Assembly (NCBI GenBank): GCA_945859605.1
Contig: OX243814.1
Span: 31,264,673 to 31,328,672 of the forward strand
Direction: 5' to 3'
DNA length: 64,000 nucleotides
From: Lumbricus rubellus
Taxonomy: Eukaryota > Annelida > Clitellata > Crassiclitellata > Lumbricidae
The notes beneath the pieces are model-generated. The model saw nothing but the letters and a program-made list of their open reading frames with translations, ran no database searches and was not told the DNA's origin. Below, piece by piece: positions 49,902 to 62,700 of the stretch; the first letter of the stretch is position 1, and every line of letters starts with the position of its first letter. Position numbers and translations under genes: made by a program.

Positions 49902-50739
49902 CAGGATCTTATGCAGACTACTAAAAGATTCTCCTCTGGGATTAGAGGGTGGATTATCTTAGTAAGATTCTCAATATCTTTGGGGTCAACCCGAATCACT
50001 GTAACCCGAATCCCCGAAAACGCTGAAAATACTATACCCGAATTCAAGAGAACAGTTAAACAGAATGCGGCCGAACTCTGGGAAATCTGTTCAGGGGATG
50101 GGGGGGGGTCTTAAATTAATTATATAATTTACGATCCTGTTAGGTTTGTTGATAATTGTAAATTGTAATTGTAATTGAACATTTTTATAGCGCCCCTCAC
50201 AGAGTCAGTGACGACTCTACTCAGAGGCGCTCTCTGCACTAACTAGCCGAAATGATGTTAAGTTAACAGTCATAGCGAGCAAAAAATAACAACAAGTTGC
50301 AAAACAAAACACAGTTAGCTGAAAGAGTCACCGGTGGCGCGCCCTCGCAAACACGTAGAGTTAACCATCGGATTCCCGTAGAGCTGGTAAGACAGGGTTG
50401 TTGATAAGACAGGGTTGTTGATAAGACAGTGCAGTGTCTGTAGATAATTTTACGTTGCGCAAAAATCGATTTTGTTGACACGAACGAAATTTCTTTCGGG
50501 AATTCGGACCACCCGTCCGAGGTGGCTACTGTGGAGGGACCTAGAGCAAGTCCTTAATTCACAATTGCTCTGCAATACAATTGCAGTTGCTCCATCGAGG
50601 TGTGTGTGTGTGCACTTCTGAGGTAAGTTGTAAGGACGGCAATATAAAATTTAAGTTGTATTGTAATATATACCGAATCAAAAATTTCAGTCACCACTTA
50701 GATTTGAACTGTTTGTTATTTCAGAAATACAAAAGAAAA

Positions 50740-53700
50740 ATGACGACTTCAAGAAAGAAAATTGACCATCGTATTAAGACTCTGATTGAAAATTGTGTCA
50801 CTACTAACCACCGAGCAATGTTTGTAATCCTTGGCGAAAAAGGTGTGAATCAGGTATGGAATCAGGAAACCAAATATACTCCTAAAATTGCCTTGGCCCT
50901 TTTGTACTCTTCTAGCAGGCTTTGGGAAATTAAGATTGAAAAATCATTTATTAGGACAAAGGAACAACGTTGAATTAGAGTTATTGGCCTCCACACATGT
51001 ACTGAAATTACTGACTAGAGTGACTACTACTAATCAGGTATTTAATAATGATATATATTAATCAGATAATAAGAAGATTAGTCAGATTTAGCAGGATATT
51101 AGAGCACCTTAATTTATATTCATTAGACAAACACTGATTGGTGCAAAGAAGGCTTTTTGGTCTTAAATTTGTTTGCAAAATGAGATTATAGGAGAAGGTG
51201 AGGATGCCTCAGTCTAATTATGGTCAGTGAGCAATTCATGTATCTTAACTTTCGATATATATCTTTACCATGTTGATGTGCAAATTATGCAGATTTAATA
51301 TATATATTTGGTTCTCTGTCTCAGATTCCAATACTTCACAACATCCTGATGAAAGTTAAACCTCAGGCTGACCTTGACGTACTTTGGGCTTACAAAAGCG
51401 AGCTTGCATTTGAAAGGTGAGACTTGTCAATTACAGCTTATTCAAGAAACAAACCTCAGTAAAAACATTGATGCATTTGTATTTAAAAGAAAAGCTTAAA
51501 CTGGTTTCTGTGTAGTTGCAGTGGTGATCATATACTTTTTGGCTGCTGGATATAGCATGTGATAGCTGCACTCTGTTTATAGTTTGTGCAAAAGTCTAGT
51601 TATCAACTTGCTCATAGGAAATAGGTTTTTAAATCAGTGACTAACAGCCAGGCCTGAATTAAGGTGTATGCTAAGAGTGCTGCAGCACCCGGTCCTACAG
51701 TGTTGAGGGACAGTTATAAATATATGTGTGTGGTAGACTGGTTGTTATCAGACGGTAATCACAGCACCTGGGCTCATGCTAGTCTTATTGTGGACCTTCT
51801 TAAAGCACACTTCCACCATTTTTGTTCACATGAAACCATTTGATTTTTCTAATTTCAGAAAGAAGCACAAGAGCAAAGCAGCGAAGAGGCGTGTCAAGCG
51901 GCAGAAGGTGGTGGCCCAGGGTCTGAAAGATGCCGATGAAGATGATCCTTTTGAAACGTTCCTGCGACAGGCGAAATTTCGTTACTGTTACTACAAAGAA
52001 ACTCACAAGATCCTCGGCAAAACTTTTGGAATGGGCATTCTTCAGGTTTCTTCATCATATGAAAACTTTGTCTTTAAATGAATATTCTCATATAATGGCA
52101 TTCTTATGAGGTACTATGTAAATGTCCATAATATATATGCATACATACATGCGTTTATGCCATAAAATTGTACATATAAAATATACATACATACATACAT
52201 AGGCCTACATGCATTCATTACTGGCATTAGGAATTGGCTGTGATAGTGATGATTGGCATGTAATTGACCTTTTGACTTGAATATGCATAAATTGCTTGAT
52301 TGCTCTGATTATTTTCTACAGATATCTAGCATGTGCAGCTCAGGATTCAGCAGCAAACAGAGCTCTGTCATGTACAATGGTTTTAGGCTGATGCATATTT
52401 GCAAACAAAAGCAACACCTGAAGAACTTTCGGATTTTAGCATTAAAGAATGTGACATTAATTTGACAAGTATTGTTCTTTATTTGGTGATTGGCTGTTTT
52501 CAGGATTTTGAAGCGGTGACACCGAACACACTTGCTCGTACGATTGAGACGGTTGTTGGTGGTGGAATGGTGATCATACTACTTCGAACTCTGACCTCAA
52601 TTCAACAACTTCACACAATGGCCATGGTAAGACAAAAGAAGTTGCCTAATTCTTCATATATGTTAGGTCACTTTGGAATTCTTATTTTTCCTTGTCAAAT
52701 AGAATTTTTTTAACTTTTGATGAAAGAGCTGTATACTGTCTGCTGAACAAATAACCATGTGAGTCTTTTCATCATCTTTTTCATGTTTTCATATAAAAAT
52801 TCATTTAAGAATGCACTTTAAATGTTTTTGCAAAAGTCTGCCATGTGTTGACAGCTTAGTAAAGTTAATTGAAGTCAGAACTGGTTGTTTCTTTTATGAA
52901 CTGTTTTGATCAAGTATTGAATTGTCGATTGATTGTAGGATGTACACTCTCGGTTCCGAACAGAAGCGAGCCAGGATGTTGTTGGAAGATTCAATGAGAG
53001 GTTGGTTAGCATTCAGGCTTTATATATGCTATATATGCTATATATATATATATATATATATTCATTTAATCAGAAATCAGGTTGACAAGTCTCTCTTTCT
53101 CTTGGAGAAGCCGAACACTAATTGCTACTTAAATTTGTGTTTGCCTTAATTCTTAATGAAGTAAACAGTTACTAAACACTTATTTGATTAATTTTGTTTA
53201 TTAATTTCTTATTTGGAAGCATCAATTAGGATAAGATTTTTTGGGATTAAACTTGTACGAAATCACGTGTTAGTCATGTAGAAGCTTAAAAAGTATCTGT
53301 ATGTACATTGTACTGTGTGTTTCTTTATAAACAGCTCTTTTCAGGACGTGCATCATTGGCATTATGTGCAAGTTCACGATTTAGATATGCTCGTTGAATG
53401 TTGAGTTTTGATGAGTAAACATGTGTCTAAGATATGTTACATTTGTGACACATTTAAACTGACACCAACGAATATGGTTGTGATGCATGCAAATGAATGT
53501 TCATTGGTTTTAGTCGTTTGTCAAATAGTTTTCTGTCGATTGATGTTTTTTTTGCTCTATTCCAGGTTGCATTTGTCGCTGGCCACGTGTTCCAACTGCC
53601 TTATCATCGACGACCGCTTGGAAGTCCTTCCACTCTCGTCCAGCTGTCTCAACGTGGTTCCAGTTCCTCCGAAATCTTGGGTAAGAATTTTGAGTATTTT

Positions 53701-56700
53701 TCGTAGATACATCGTTGTTAATTGTCACTTTATCAGACACTACGATGTTTTGACCAGTCGTTGCTTACAACAGATCTTATGCAAAAGTTTTATCATAATT
53801 GGTATAAATGTTGTCAATTTAGAAACTGTAACTCCAATAGAAGATGGTTGTGATTGAATGTGTGAAGTTTCCCAAGTGCCTTACTATTATTTGAACATGT
53901 AGTGTATATTCAAGCACGATTTTGGTTTGAAACACCCTTAGCCCCTTATTCTTGATAAGCTGCATTGCTTTATAATACATTTTAGTTTGTGCTTGGCATT
54001 AACCCTTTACCGACCAAGGGTATAGGATTTCCAATGCTATTTACTACACTTTGGTCGGTAAGTGGTTAATTGGTTATGCGCATTGAGGGTGATTTGAGCT
54101 CAGCCAGTAGAACACATTGCCTAAATGTTAGCGATAAATGTTTATTCTGCTGAACTGATGAGAATAAATTATTTAGGGCAAGGCCACCTTTGAAAAGTAA
54201 AATGAGGTTTGATTGTGTATAGGACAATAGATTAACGGAAGACGAGCTGCAGTTGAAGAAATTGAAGAAGGATCTAATGGAAGATAAAGACACTCAGCTC
54301 GCTGGATCGCTTGTCAAATGCTGCGTCACACTTGACCAGGTCAGGAATTGCTGCTTGTTTGTATGTGCACTTGCTATAGCGCCCCTTCAAACTCTCTCTA
54401 CTCAGAGGCGCTCCCGAATGCAGAGCGGACACTGCATCGGAGTTTCACGCCGAAGCGCTGAGCAATTGTGAGTGAAGGACTTGCCCAAGGTCCTTGCACG
54501 ATGAGGTGGATTCGAACCTCGAACCTTCCGGCTCCAAGGCAACGACGCCACTACTACACCACCGCGCCCCACATGCAAATTGAGGCTCATCAGTTCTATG
54601 GCTTTTTCCGATTTGTTGCATCTTAAAATTCTATTTATTTCATATATTTGCATAGTTTCAAATGCATTAAATCTTTAAGCACATTTATTGAGCACCCTTG
54701 CTGAGTGGCACTTAGTTATATGTTTACACTGTTTATATATTTTGTATATTACCGCAAGTTGAGGAAATACCCATTCAGGGTTGTCTCTTCTGGAGCACTT
54801 CCAGTCCAGCGTATAATATGTATCGCTCAAAAGTTACTAATAGTTTGTAACTGTAGTGTATTGGATTGTAATTGTAAGTTTAAAAATGTTATCAATCAAT
54901 CAATCATTTTATTTTGTAACTGGTCAATCATTTTTTTGCAGTTAAAATTGCAAGTCATAAATTATATTCAATATTCAGTTATTATGTTGTGAATGTTATA
55001 GGTTGCTTCAATAATGAATGGATTTATTTGGATTCTGTGTTTTTGCATTTCAGGCGAAGGGAATTCTCACGTTCATTGATGCAATTGTAGACAAATCTCT
55101 GTCGACGACCGTTGTAATGAAAGCGGCGAGAGGCCGAGGAAAGTCAGCCGCGCTTGGATTGGCAATGGCTGCTGCTGTTGCATTTGGGTTCGTTTCCTGC
55201 AATTCTTCGGTCAAAACAAGCAAAGCTGTTCGCTTAAATTAGTTTGGTGCCTGATGCTTATATTGTCACTAGGGGTCTACTTTTGTCTTGGTGTCATTCT
55301 ATATTTTCTGGTCAAATTTCTGGGACTTTGAGTGTATATCAGATGCCTACTGTGAATATTAGCTTTTGATTAAAAGGTTCTCTATATCTGTGTGTGAGAC
55401 TGCATCTGAAACTTTATTCTAGTACAGAAGCATCATTTATAATATGTATTCGTGCACTGCATGTATGTACATATGCATAGATATATTCATACATATATTT
55501 GCTTGCACGTATAGGCACTTAAATGCTTGAATAGTATGTAAATGCATTTGCTATGTGCAATTGATGTGCGCTAGAGTGTCTGGTATAATTAGGCATGCTA
55601 CTGGTTTGACTTTACAACCAGACTTTAAACTCGTTTTACGGTTTTATTTAAGATATTCGAATATCTTTGTTACGTCTCCAAGTCCGGAAAATTTGACCAC
55701 TGTGTTTGAGTTCATTTGCAAAGGTCTCAAAGAACTCAAATATGAGGTATGATTTTCATTTTCCTTGCATAATTACTTGAAGTTGCATTGATCACTGATG
55801 TTTTCCCATGGATTTGCTGTATATTGTTACATACTGCAATGATAATAGCTTCTCTTGCTGCTTAGATATGCAGTTGGTTTCTCTTGCATTACAGTCAGCT
55901 TAAATTGCAGAGTTCTGATCAAACAGTTGAAGAAAACAACTTTTTTATGTGGCATGGATCAATTTTTCAGGAAAACTTATTAAAGCAGAATTTGAGATGA
56001 AGATGTCTGGCCATGTTGAAGATAATAATAATAATGACGACAATTTCTATGGCGCCGTAACACGGCACATGCCGTTACAAAGGCGCCTCAAAGATGGAGT
56101 GATAAATGATGGGTCTTATATGAAGAGATTTCAATGTCGATTGCAAATCAGCCATTCTGATTTGATGTGAAATTTTATTTAGTTTATGTGTACCTGTGTT
56201 TTAGGAGCACACAGATTACGAGAGAGTGATTTCTACAAAAGCGGATCACAACAAGGCAACTGTGACAATCAATGTGTTCAGAGGACATCGGCAAATGATC
56301 AAAGTCAGTTTAAGAATTTTTATTTGTTGTCGAACTCTTTAAATGATTCAGTGTAATCGTAATAACGTTATTGCAAAATTTATATAGCACCAGTTGCTGA
56401 GAAGTGACCGAAGGTACTTCAGACTTGACAAACAAAACCCTGTTCAAAGACTGATTTTGAATCACTTACAAAAATACTCTAAAGAGAGACTCAGTTCAAA
56501 TGCGGCTACATCCAGAATGAAAATGGTAATGCTCTGATTTAATTGGCTGTAGTTTATGTTGTTTTACACATTGTTCTGTTGATTGTTGTTTCAGGAATTG
56601 TTTTGATATAAGTTTGATTTATCTTATTTATTAGTCCACAAATTTATTTGATAGCATCATAAGCACATAACATGACTAACGCGTCTGTTGTGTTTTGCAT

Positions 56701-59700
56701 TAACTTATTTGCTTGTGACTGCGAGCTCTGAATAAAATAATTTATGTTGTGGGTTTTTCACAGTTCTTTTAAGTACTGCTTTGATTGAATAATTTCTATT
56801 TCCCTTACTTAATCACACCCCACCATCCTGTTCTGCTTCTACCTGGTATATAGGCCCCTACTAAGTGGGACTTGTCCTTTCTGGTGTGCCTATTGCTCCC
56901 TAATCTGTATTCTAACCCGTTTGCCGAATGTGCTAATACTTTAATTATGATTGTGTTATAACATGTTCTGTAAAATTACGTTTATTGTAGGACCAATAAA
57001 TAATTTTGAATTGAATTGAATTGCTGTGGATTTAATCTTTCTTCTTTTGATAGTACATTGAGCCGGATCGAAATGCGGAGTTGGCACATGCTCAGCTCGT
57101 TTGCATTGATGAGGCTGCTGCTATTCCATTGCCTCAGCTGAAGAAACTTCTTGGACCATACCTTGTGTTTATGTCATCTACAGTGGATGGGTAATTGAAC
57201 TGGCATTTGACTGGCATTATATAGTTGCTGTAGCTATTAGATTATGGCCATTGAGTTAAACTTTCTACGGCTATTAAGTTAAACTGCCTGTATCTATTAG
57301 GTTAAACTGTCTGTATCTATTCAAAGGTGTTCCTACCTAGGAATATTATTTGTGTTTGTATGTGCACTTGTTATAGACCCCTTCAAGCTGTCGCTACTCA
57401 GAGGCGCTCCCGAATGCAGAGCGGATACTGCATCGGAGTTTCACACCGAAGCGCTGAGCAATTGCGAGTGAAAAACTTGCCTAAGGTCCCTACGTGGTCA
57501 CTTAAGGTGGATTCCAACCTAGGAATATTATTGCAGCAAGAGTAGGGATTAGTAGAGCATCTAATAAACTAAGCTAGCCATTCCTGAACTCACCTTCAAG
57601 ACTTGCTAATTATAACTGATCCTCGTAACCTGAGCTGACCTTTGGTATGCGATGTGATATTTGTTTCGGCTTCAGCATTACAAACTTCCAGAGTGTTGGT
57701 TGTATATTTTAGACCAAAAAGTGTCAGATCCATTTGTTCCACAGTGGAAAATACATGTAATTCAAAAGATTGTAATAAGTTGGATCTTCTAACTTAATTC
57801 AGTTTTCTGAAATTAAGAACTAAGGTCTAGTGTCAGTACATGATGTTATCGCATTTGCTACAGCGGAAACTTGTTTTAATACTGTCTCTTTTGAATCATG
57901 TCACAAAATTTCTGTTATAAATCGGTAATTTTTCTTAAAAGTGGAATAAAACTTTAAATCGCTTCAATGTGCCACATTATAATCAGTATTCACATAATGA
58001 CAAAGTTTGTTATAAGCCGGCTTACAGGTGCCAGAATATAACGTTTCAGAGGGGACAGAGCACACTCATTGACTTACAAATTATTATTCCCTAACACTTA
58101 CGCTTATATAACATCACCATACGTCGGTGGCAATGATCATAGTTTTGTTTTTCGATATACGCAATTATAGATACGAAGGAACTGGACGGCTGCTGTCGCA
58201 GAAACTGATACAAGATCTTCGAACGAATTCGAAAGTTGGAGTCGGCATTGATTTAGACAAAATAACGAATTCACTGAAAGCAAACAAGCGCAATGGCCCT
58301 CCACTGCTGTGTGAGTACTGAGTAGTCTTTCAGATGATAAGCTGTTCAAGGGTGATATTGAATGCAAAGTTGTTGAATGAGAATTGAATGTTGAGCTTAC
58401 ATGGAATCTGTGTTATGTCATGTCATGTCAATACGCCGACGTCGCTGCGCGACGGTTGGCTACATGAGTGGACCAAAGTACTCCAGCAATATCTATCGTT
58501 TACAGTCCGCAATAGCGCCGCTCCTGATAAACCGGTCCACAGCGTGATGTTATCAAGCCAGCATATTCTAGGTCTACCGCGACCGCGAACACCCTGCACT
58601 AATCCCGTCATGACACTATCTGTGTTATAGTTGGACTATATTTGATTTAAAAGAGCTAATTGCTGGTATAAATGCTGTTTCTCTAATCTGTGAAAAAGGA
58701 CTAGTCTATGCAGTTATAAAGAAATGTTTTTGCAATCTATATATTATTATGGGACCTGTTTTAATACTTTTGTTACTAGTCTTGCAGGATCTTTGCCACG
58801 AAATTCAGATTATATGATTTTATGATAATTAATAAGCGCATCATATTGAAACTGTGAAAGGTCACTGATTAAATGCGTAGGTTCTCACTTTATTTGCTTA
58901 GAGTACAACAGACAATTTTCTTTGCAATGTTGGCTTTTTATTGGAAAAGTTTTAAAATGTACTTAACCCTTTCGCTACCGGAGGTAAAAAATTCCTGTGA
59001 CCGGAGAAATATTTGAAAATTTGACTTATCTTTTTCGACGGTAGTGATTATACTAAGCTGTTTGTATGCTGCATTTTTACTGATGATCATAACGGTTATG
59101 TAAAAACAAGAGTTATTCGTATTTTTCATTTATATAGCGCCTCTTCAAAGACAACTATTCAACTCAAAATAATAGAACCATACGATTTTATGGCAATAGT
59201 TCAAGTTTGCATTACTCGTCCACAATGCAGATGGCTAAACTCGTTTAGACAGCAACAGTCCTAAACGTATTTTCTATTTGTATAGCGCCTACACAATGAG
59301 AACTTCTCATATAAAAATAATGGAACCACTCAGAGATATGGCAATAGTTCAAGTGAACATTTTGTCCAAAATTCAGGTGGCTAAATTCATTCAGATGATA
59401 ACTGTTACAGTCCTAAGCATAGTTTCCAATTATATACCACCTCTACAAGAAAAGTTACCTTAGTCCCAGTAGCGCACCTGGGTGTGCCAGCATAGGCGGG
59501 GGGAATGGGGGGGGGCAAATGCCCCCCAAATTTCGGGCAAGTCTGGTTTTTCGGGCAAACACAGCCTCCGACGACTAAAAAAGGTGGTCAAATTTTTGCC
59601 GGATTTTTGGGGGGCAGAAGTTCAATCTTTACCCCCTTCCCCGCTGAAATCTCCCGTACGCCTATGTGTGCCACCGTTCAAAGCACGGTGTTAGTGTTAT

Positions 59701-62700
59701 GCACATACCTGGTTTGCTCGGACATGACGAACAAATTGTTTTCACGTCACGCCGAATTCAGTTCCCGGTACATACACGTTCGTCCGATTCATACCCCCCC
59801 CCAAAAAAAAAACCCCGATTCATAACCAAAGTATGGGAATTATTGATCGTAGACAACATTAGGCATAATCTGAGATACCAAAAGCAACGTTATACCGTAT
59901 GCCGAGGTTATTAAACAGACGACGCAACACTGCCAGATATATCCGGCATAGAGGGAATACGATTTATTTCCTATGCCGGATATATCCGGCATTATAGTTA
60001 TCGAATGGGTTAATAAATATTCCATCCTCCATCTAACTTACTACTCAGCACGATGCTTTTGTTTTGAGAGGCCATTTACTTCAGATTTATGCAGTCATAT
60101 CACATTGTTTGGCCGTAATTATCTTAATGTTATGACATATCGGTCATCACCTTACCATACATTACCATACCCTACCTTACCATACATCACCTTACCATAC
60201 ATTACCTTACGTTACATTACCTTACCATACATCACCTTACCATACATTACCTTACCATACATTACATTACCTTACCATACATCACCTTACCACACATTAC
60301 CTTACCATACATATCCTTACCTTACCATACATCACCTTACCGTAATACATTACATGCATGTGAGCTGGTGTCTAGGTTTTGTTTGTTTGCTATGTAGCCG
60401 GTCGAACTCTGTACGAGGTGACGCTGATTGATTCGATCCGTTATGCGAACGGGGATCCAGTGGAGCGGTGGCTTTTCAGTCTGCTTTGTCTCAACATCAG
60501 CAAATCTCCGTTGGTTTCGAACAGTTGTCCTGCGCCAAATCGTTGTCATCTCTATTACGTCGATCGTGATTCCCTCTTCTCGTTCAGTCCCGACTCGGAG
60601 GAATTCTTGCAGCAGCTTGTCTCGATATTTGCGGCATCAGAATATAAGGTATTGAAGCAGTAAAGTTAAGTTTATTTAGGTGGTTTGACTATATGGTGCA
60701 AATGGCATTATCACCTCCGCTATGCAAATATTGCGCTGGTTTTTCATTAAAGTAAGAGTCAGGTTAGGAATTTGTCTCAATGTTTAGGTGTAAGTTTCTA
60801 AAGTTTAATGTTTAGAAAGTATTCCATGTTAATCAGCAAGTATGTCATTCGGTTTGCTCACCTATTTCATAATTATATCCATGTTTTACCTCTTCGTTGA
60901 TTTTTTACTTGGCTCACTCTTAAAGATTTCAGTGACTTTTTCGTTTGAACACTTGATAGCAGCCCTCTAACGTTTCTTATGAATCGCTTTACTCAGCAAT
61001 AAACTTGTAATGTTTGCACAGGATGTGATGATTCCAGCCTTAACACAGCAACGAAAGTATGCATTGTCCCATATGACATGGTTTCGAATCATAGCCGCAA
61101 ATTTCTCATTAAGGACCCTTAATATGGAACAGTTTACCTCCTAGTATTAGGATGGGCATGGCCTTCACTCAATTTAAACGTCTGATACGTGTACAATGTA
61201 CATGCAGCGAAAAATGTTAAATTTAAAAATGTTATTTAAAACTAATATTATCGTGTGCTGTTGGTCTACTAATGGCTTCTTCGACTCTCTTCTTCTTCTT
61301 TTCTTTCTTCTTCTTTTCTTTCTTCTTTTTTCTTCTTTTTTCTCTCTTTCTCCTTGTCTTCCCTTCTTTCTGTTTCATTGTGCCTCTAATTTACTCCTTC
61401 ACTAAACACACAGCTACATGCAAATCTCCCACTTTGTTACTAACAAGACATGCGTCATCTATCCAGCATCTTTGTCATGAATAATCATTTATCTAGGGCC
61501 CCTAACTAGTGGGATCTTCCCTTCTGGGGCTCCTATTGCTTCCCTGGAATTGCTACTCGTTTGCACATGTATTTATACCTAACATTCTTAGCTTTATTAG
61601 CAAGTCATATTATGTAATTGCTGTCTATATTTTTTCTTTTATGGGAGTCATAAACTTGATTTGATTTGATTTCATACGTAGTTTTTAGCATAACACATTG
61701 GTATTTAATTGCTCAAATGAACATGTTTACATTTGTAAATGGTTTCACGATACTTCTGATGAATGTAATTGATTTTCTGTGTTTAGCATTCTCCAGATGA
61801 TCTGCAGATGTTGTCTGATGCCCCTGACCACCACTTGTTCTGCCTTCTCGGTCCAGACGCCAGTCCTGCTAAGCTGTCTAGAACGCAGATCCTTTGTGCC
61901 ATTCAGGTTCGTAGATGATGGATGCTGTTCTGAACAACAGCGACATTTAATATCTGTGCCATTTTGTGTTTTTCTTTTGGTGTACATGATAACTGTTTTC
62001 TTGAAATACATGAGATGAAATACATGAGAAGTCTGGTATGAGCTTGGAGGCGCTAAGAGAGGCGACAAGAGAGAGGAAACACTGGAGAGGATACATCGTA
62101 ACTGTCACCAGAGCTCCAAGAGCTGATGGCACCAGGTGACCAGGTGTGCCATTTTGTGTGAATTATTTTTAACAGTAAGCCATTTTTTGTTTTGGGTTTA
62201 AATGCTATTCCAGGACTAGATTTTTAGGAAACCATCTGTCTGGCAGACTTAAGTTTAATTTTTGTCGAATGTAATTGATTTTTGATGTGCTTTAAAGGTG
62301 CTAGCATGTACCGTATTCATGCATATGCATGTGACTCAATTATAACCAACATACAAGCGTTACTCGATCCACTTATGGTGTTCACATTTAGATTGCTGTC
62401 TCTGAATGTATTAGTGATTTTAAAGTGTTTGTTTCCAGAAAGTTACAGTATTTCTAAAATATGTTGTTGTTTAAAACTCAGGTGTCGCTTGAAGGTAAAA
62501 TTGCGAAGGATTCAATTGCAAACATTCTGCGACGTGGAATACGTTCGGGTGGTGATCTTATTCCATGGACAATTGATGAACAGGTACGTCTTATTACGTC
62601 TGTCCTTAGCATGCAACTTGTGCAGACACTTGTTAACTGATGTATGTTGCACTATGATATCAATTACGTGTGTTTATGGACAATTGGACATTGATGAGGG

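Larger units (their letters stand above)
46383..50739. other. Intergenic region between protease and NAT10
   Basis: This lies between divergently transcribed genes and no coding exon was recognised. It holds a 25-bp direct repeat of CCATTTCCCCATTCCCCAAA type (46814-46861), the ATCC array (47513-48401), a possible TA-flanked miniature element (48481-48685), the 651-bp palindrome (49251-49901) and a SINE-like fragment with GCGCCCCTCACAGAGTC (50187-50240). A strong donor CTGAG/GTAAGT at 50622 may end a NAT10 5' untranslated exon. Confidence 0.55.

Noticed and set aside
49781..50114. Open frames across the right arm and flank of the palindrome
   Set aside because: The minus-strand frame runs through the arm and into the flank, and the plus-strand frame starts in the target duplication; neither resembles a known protein.
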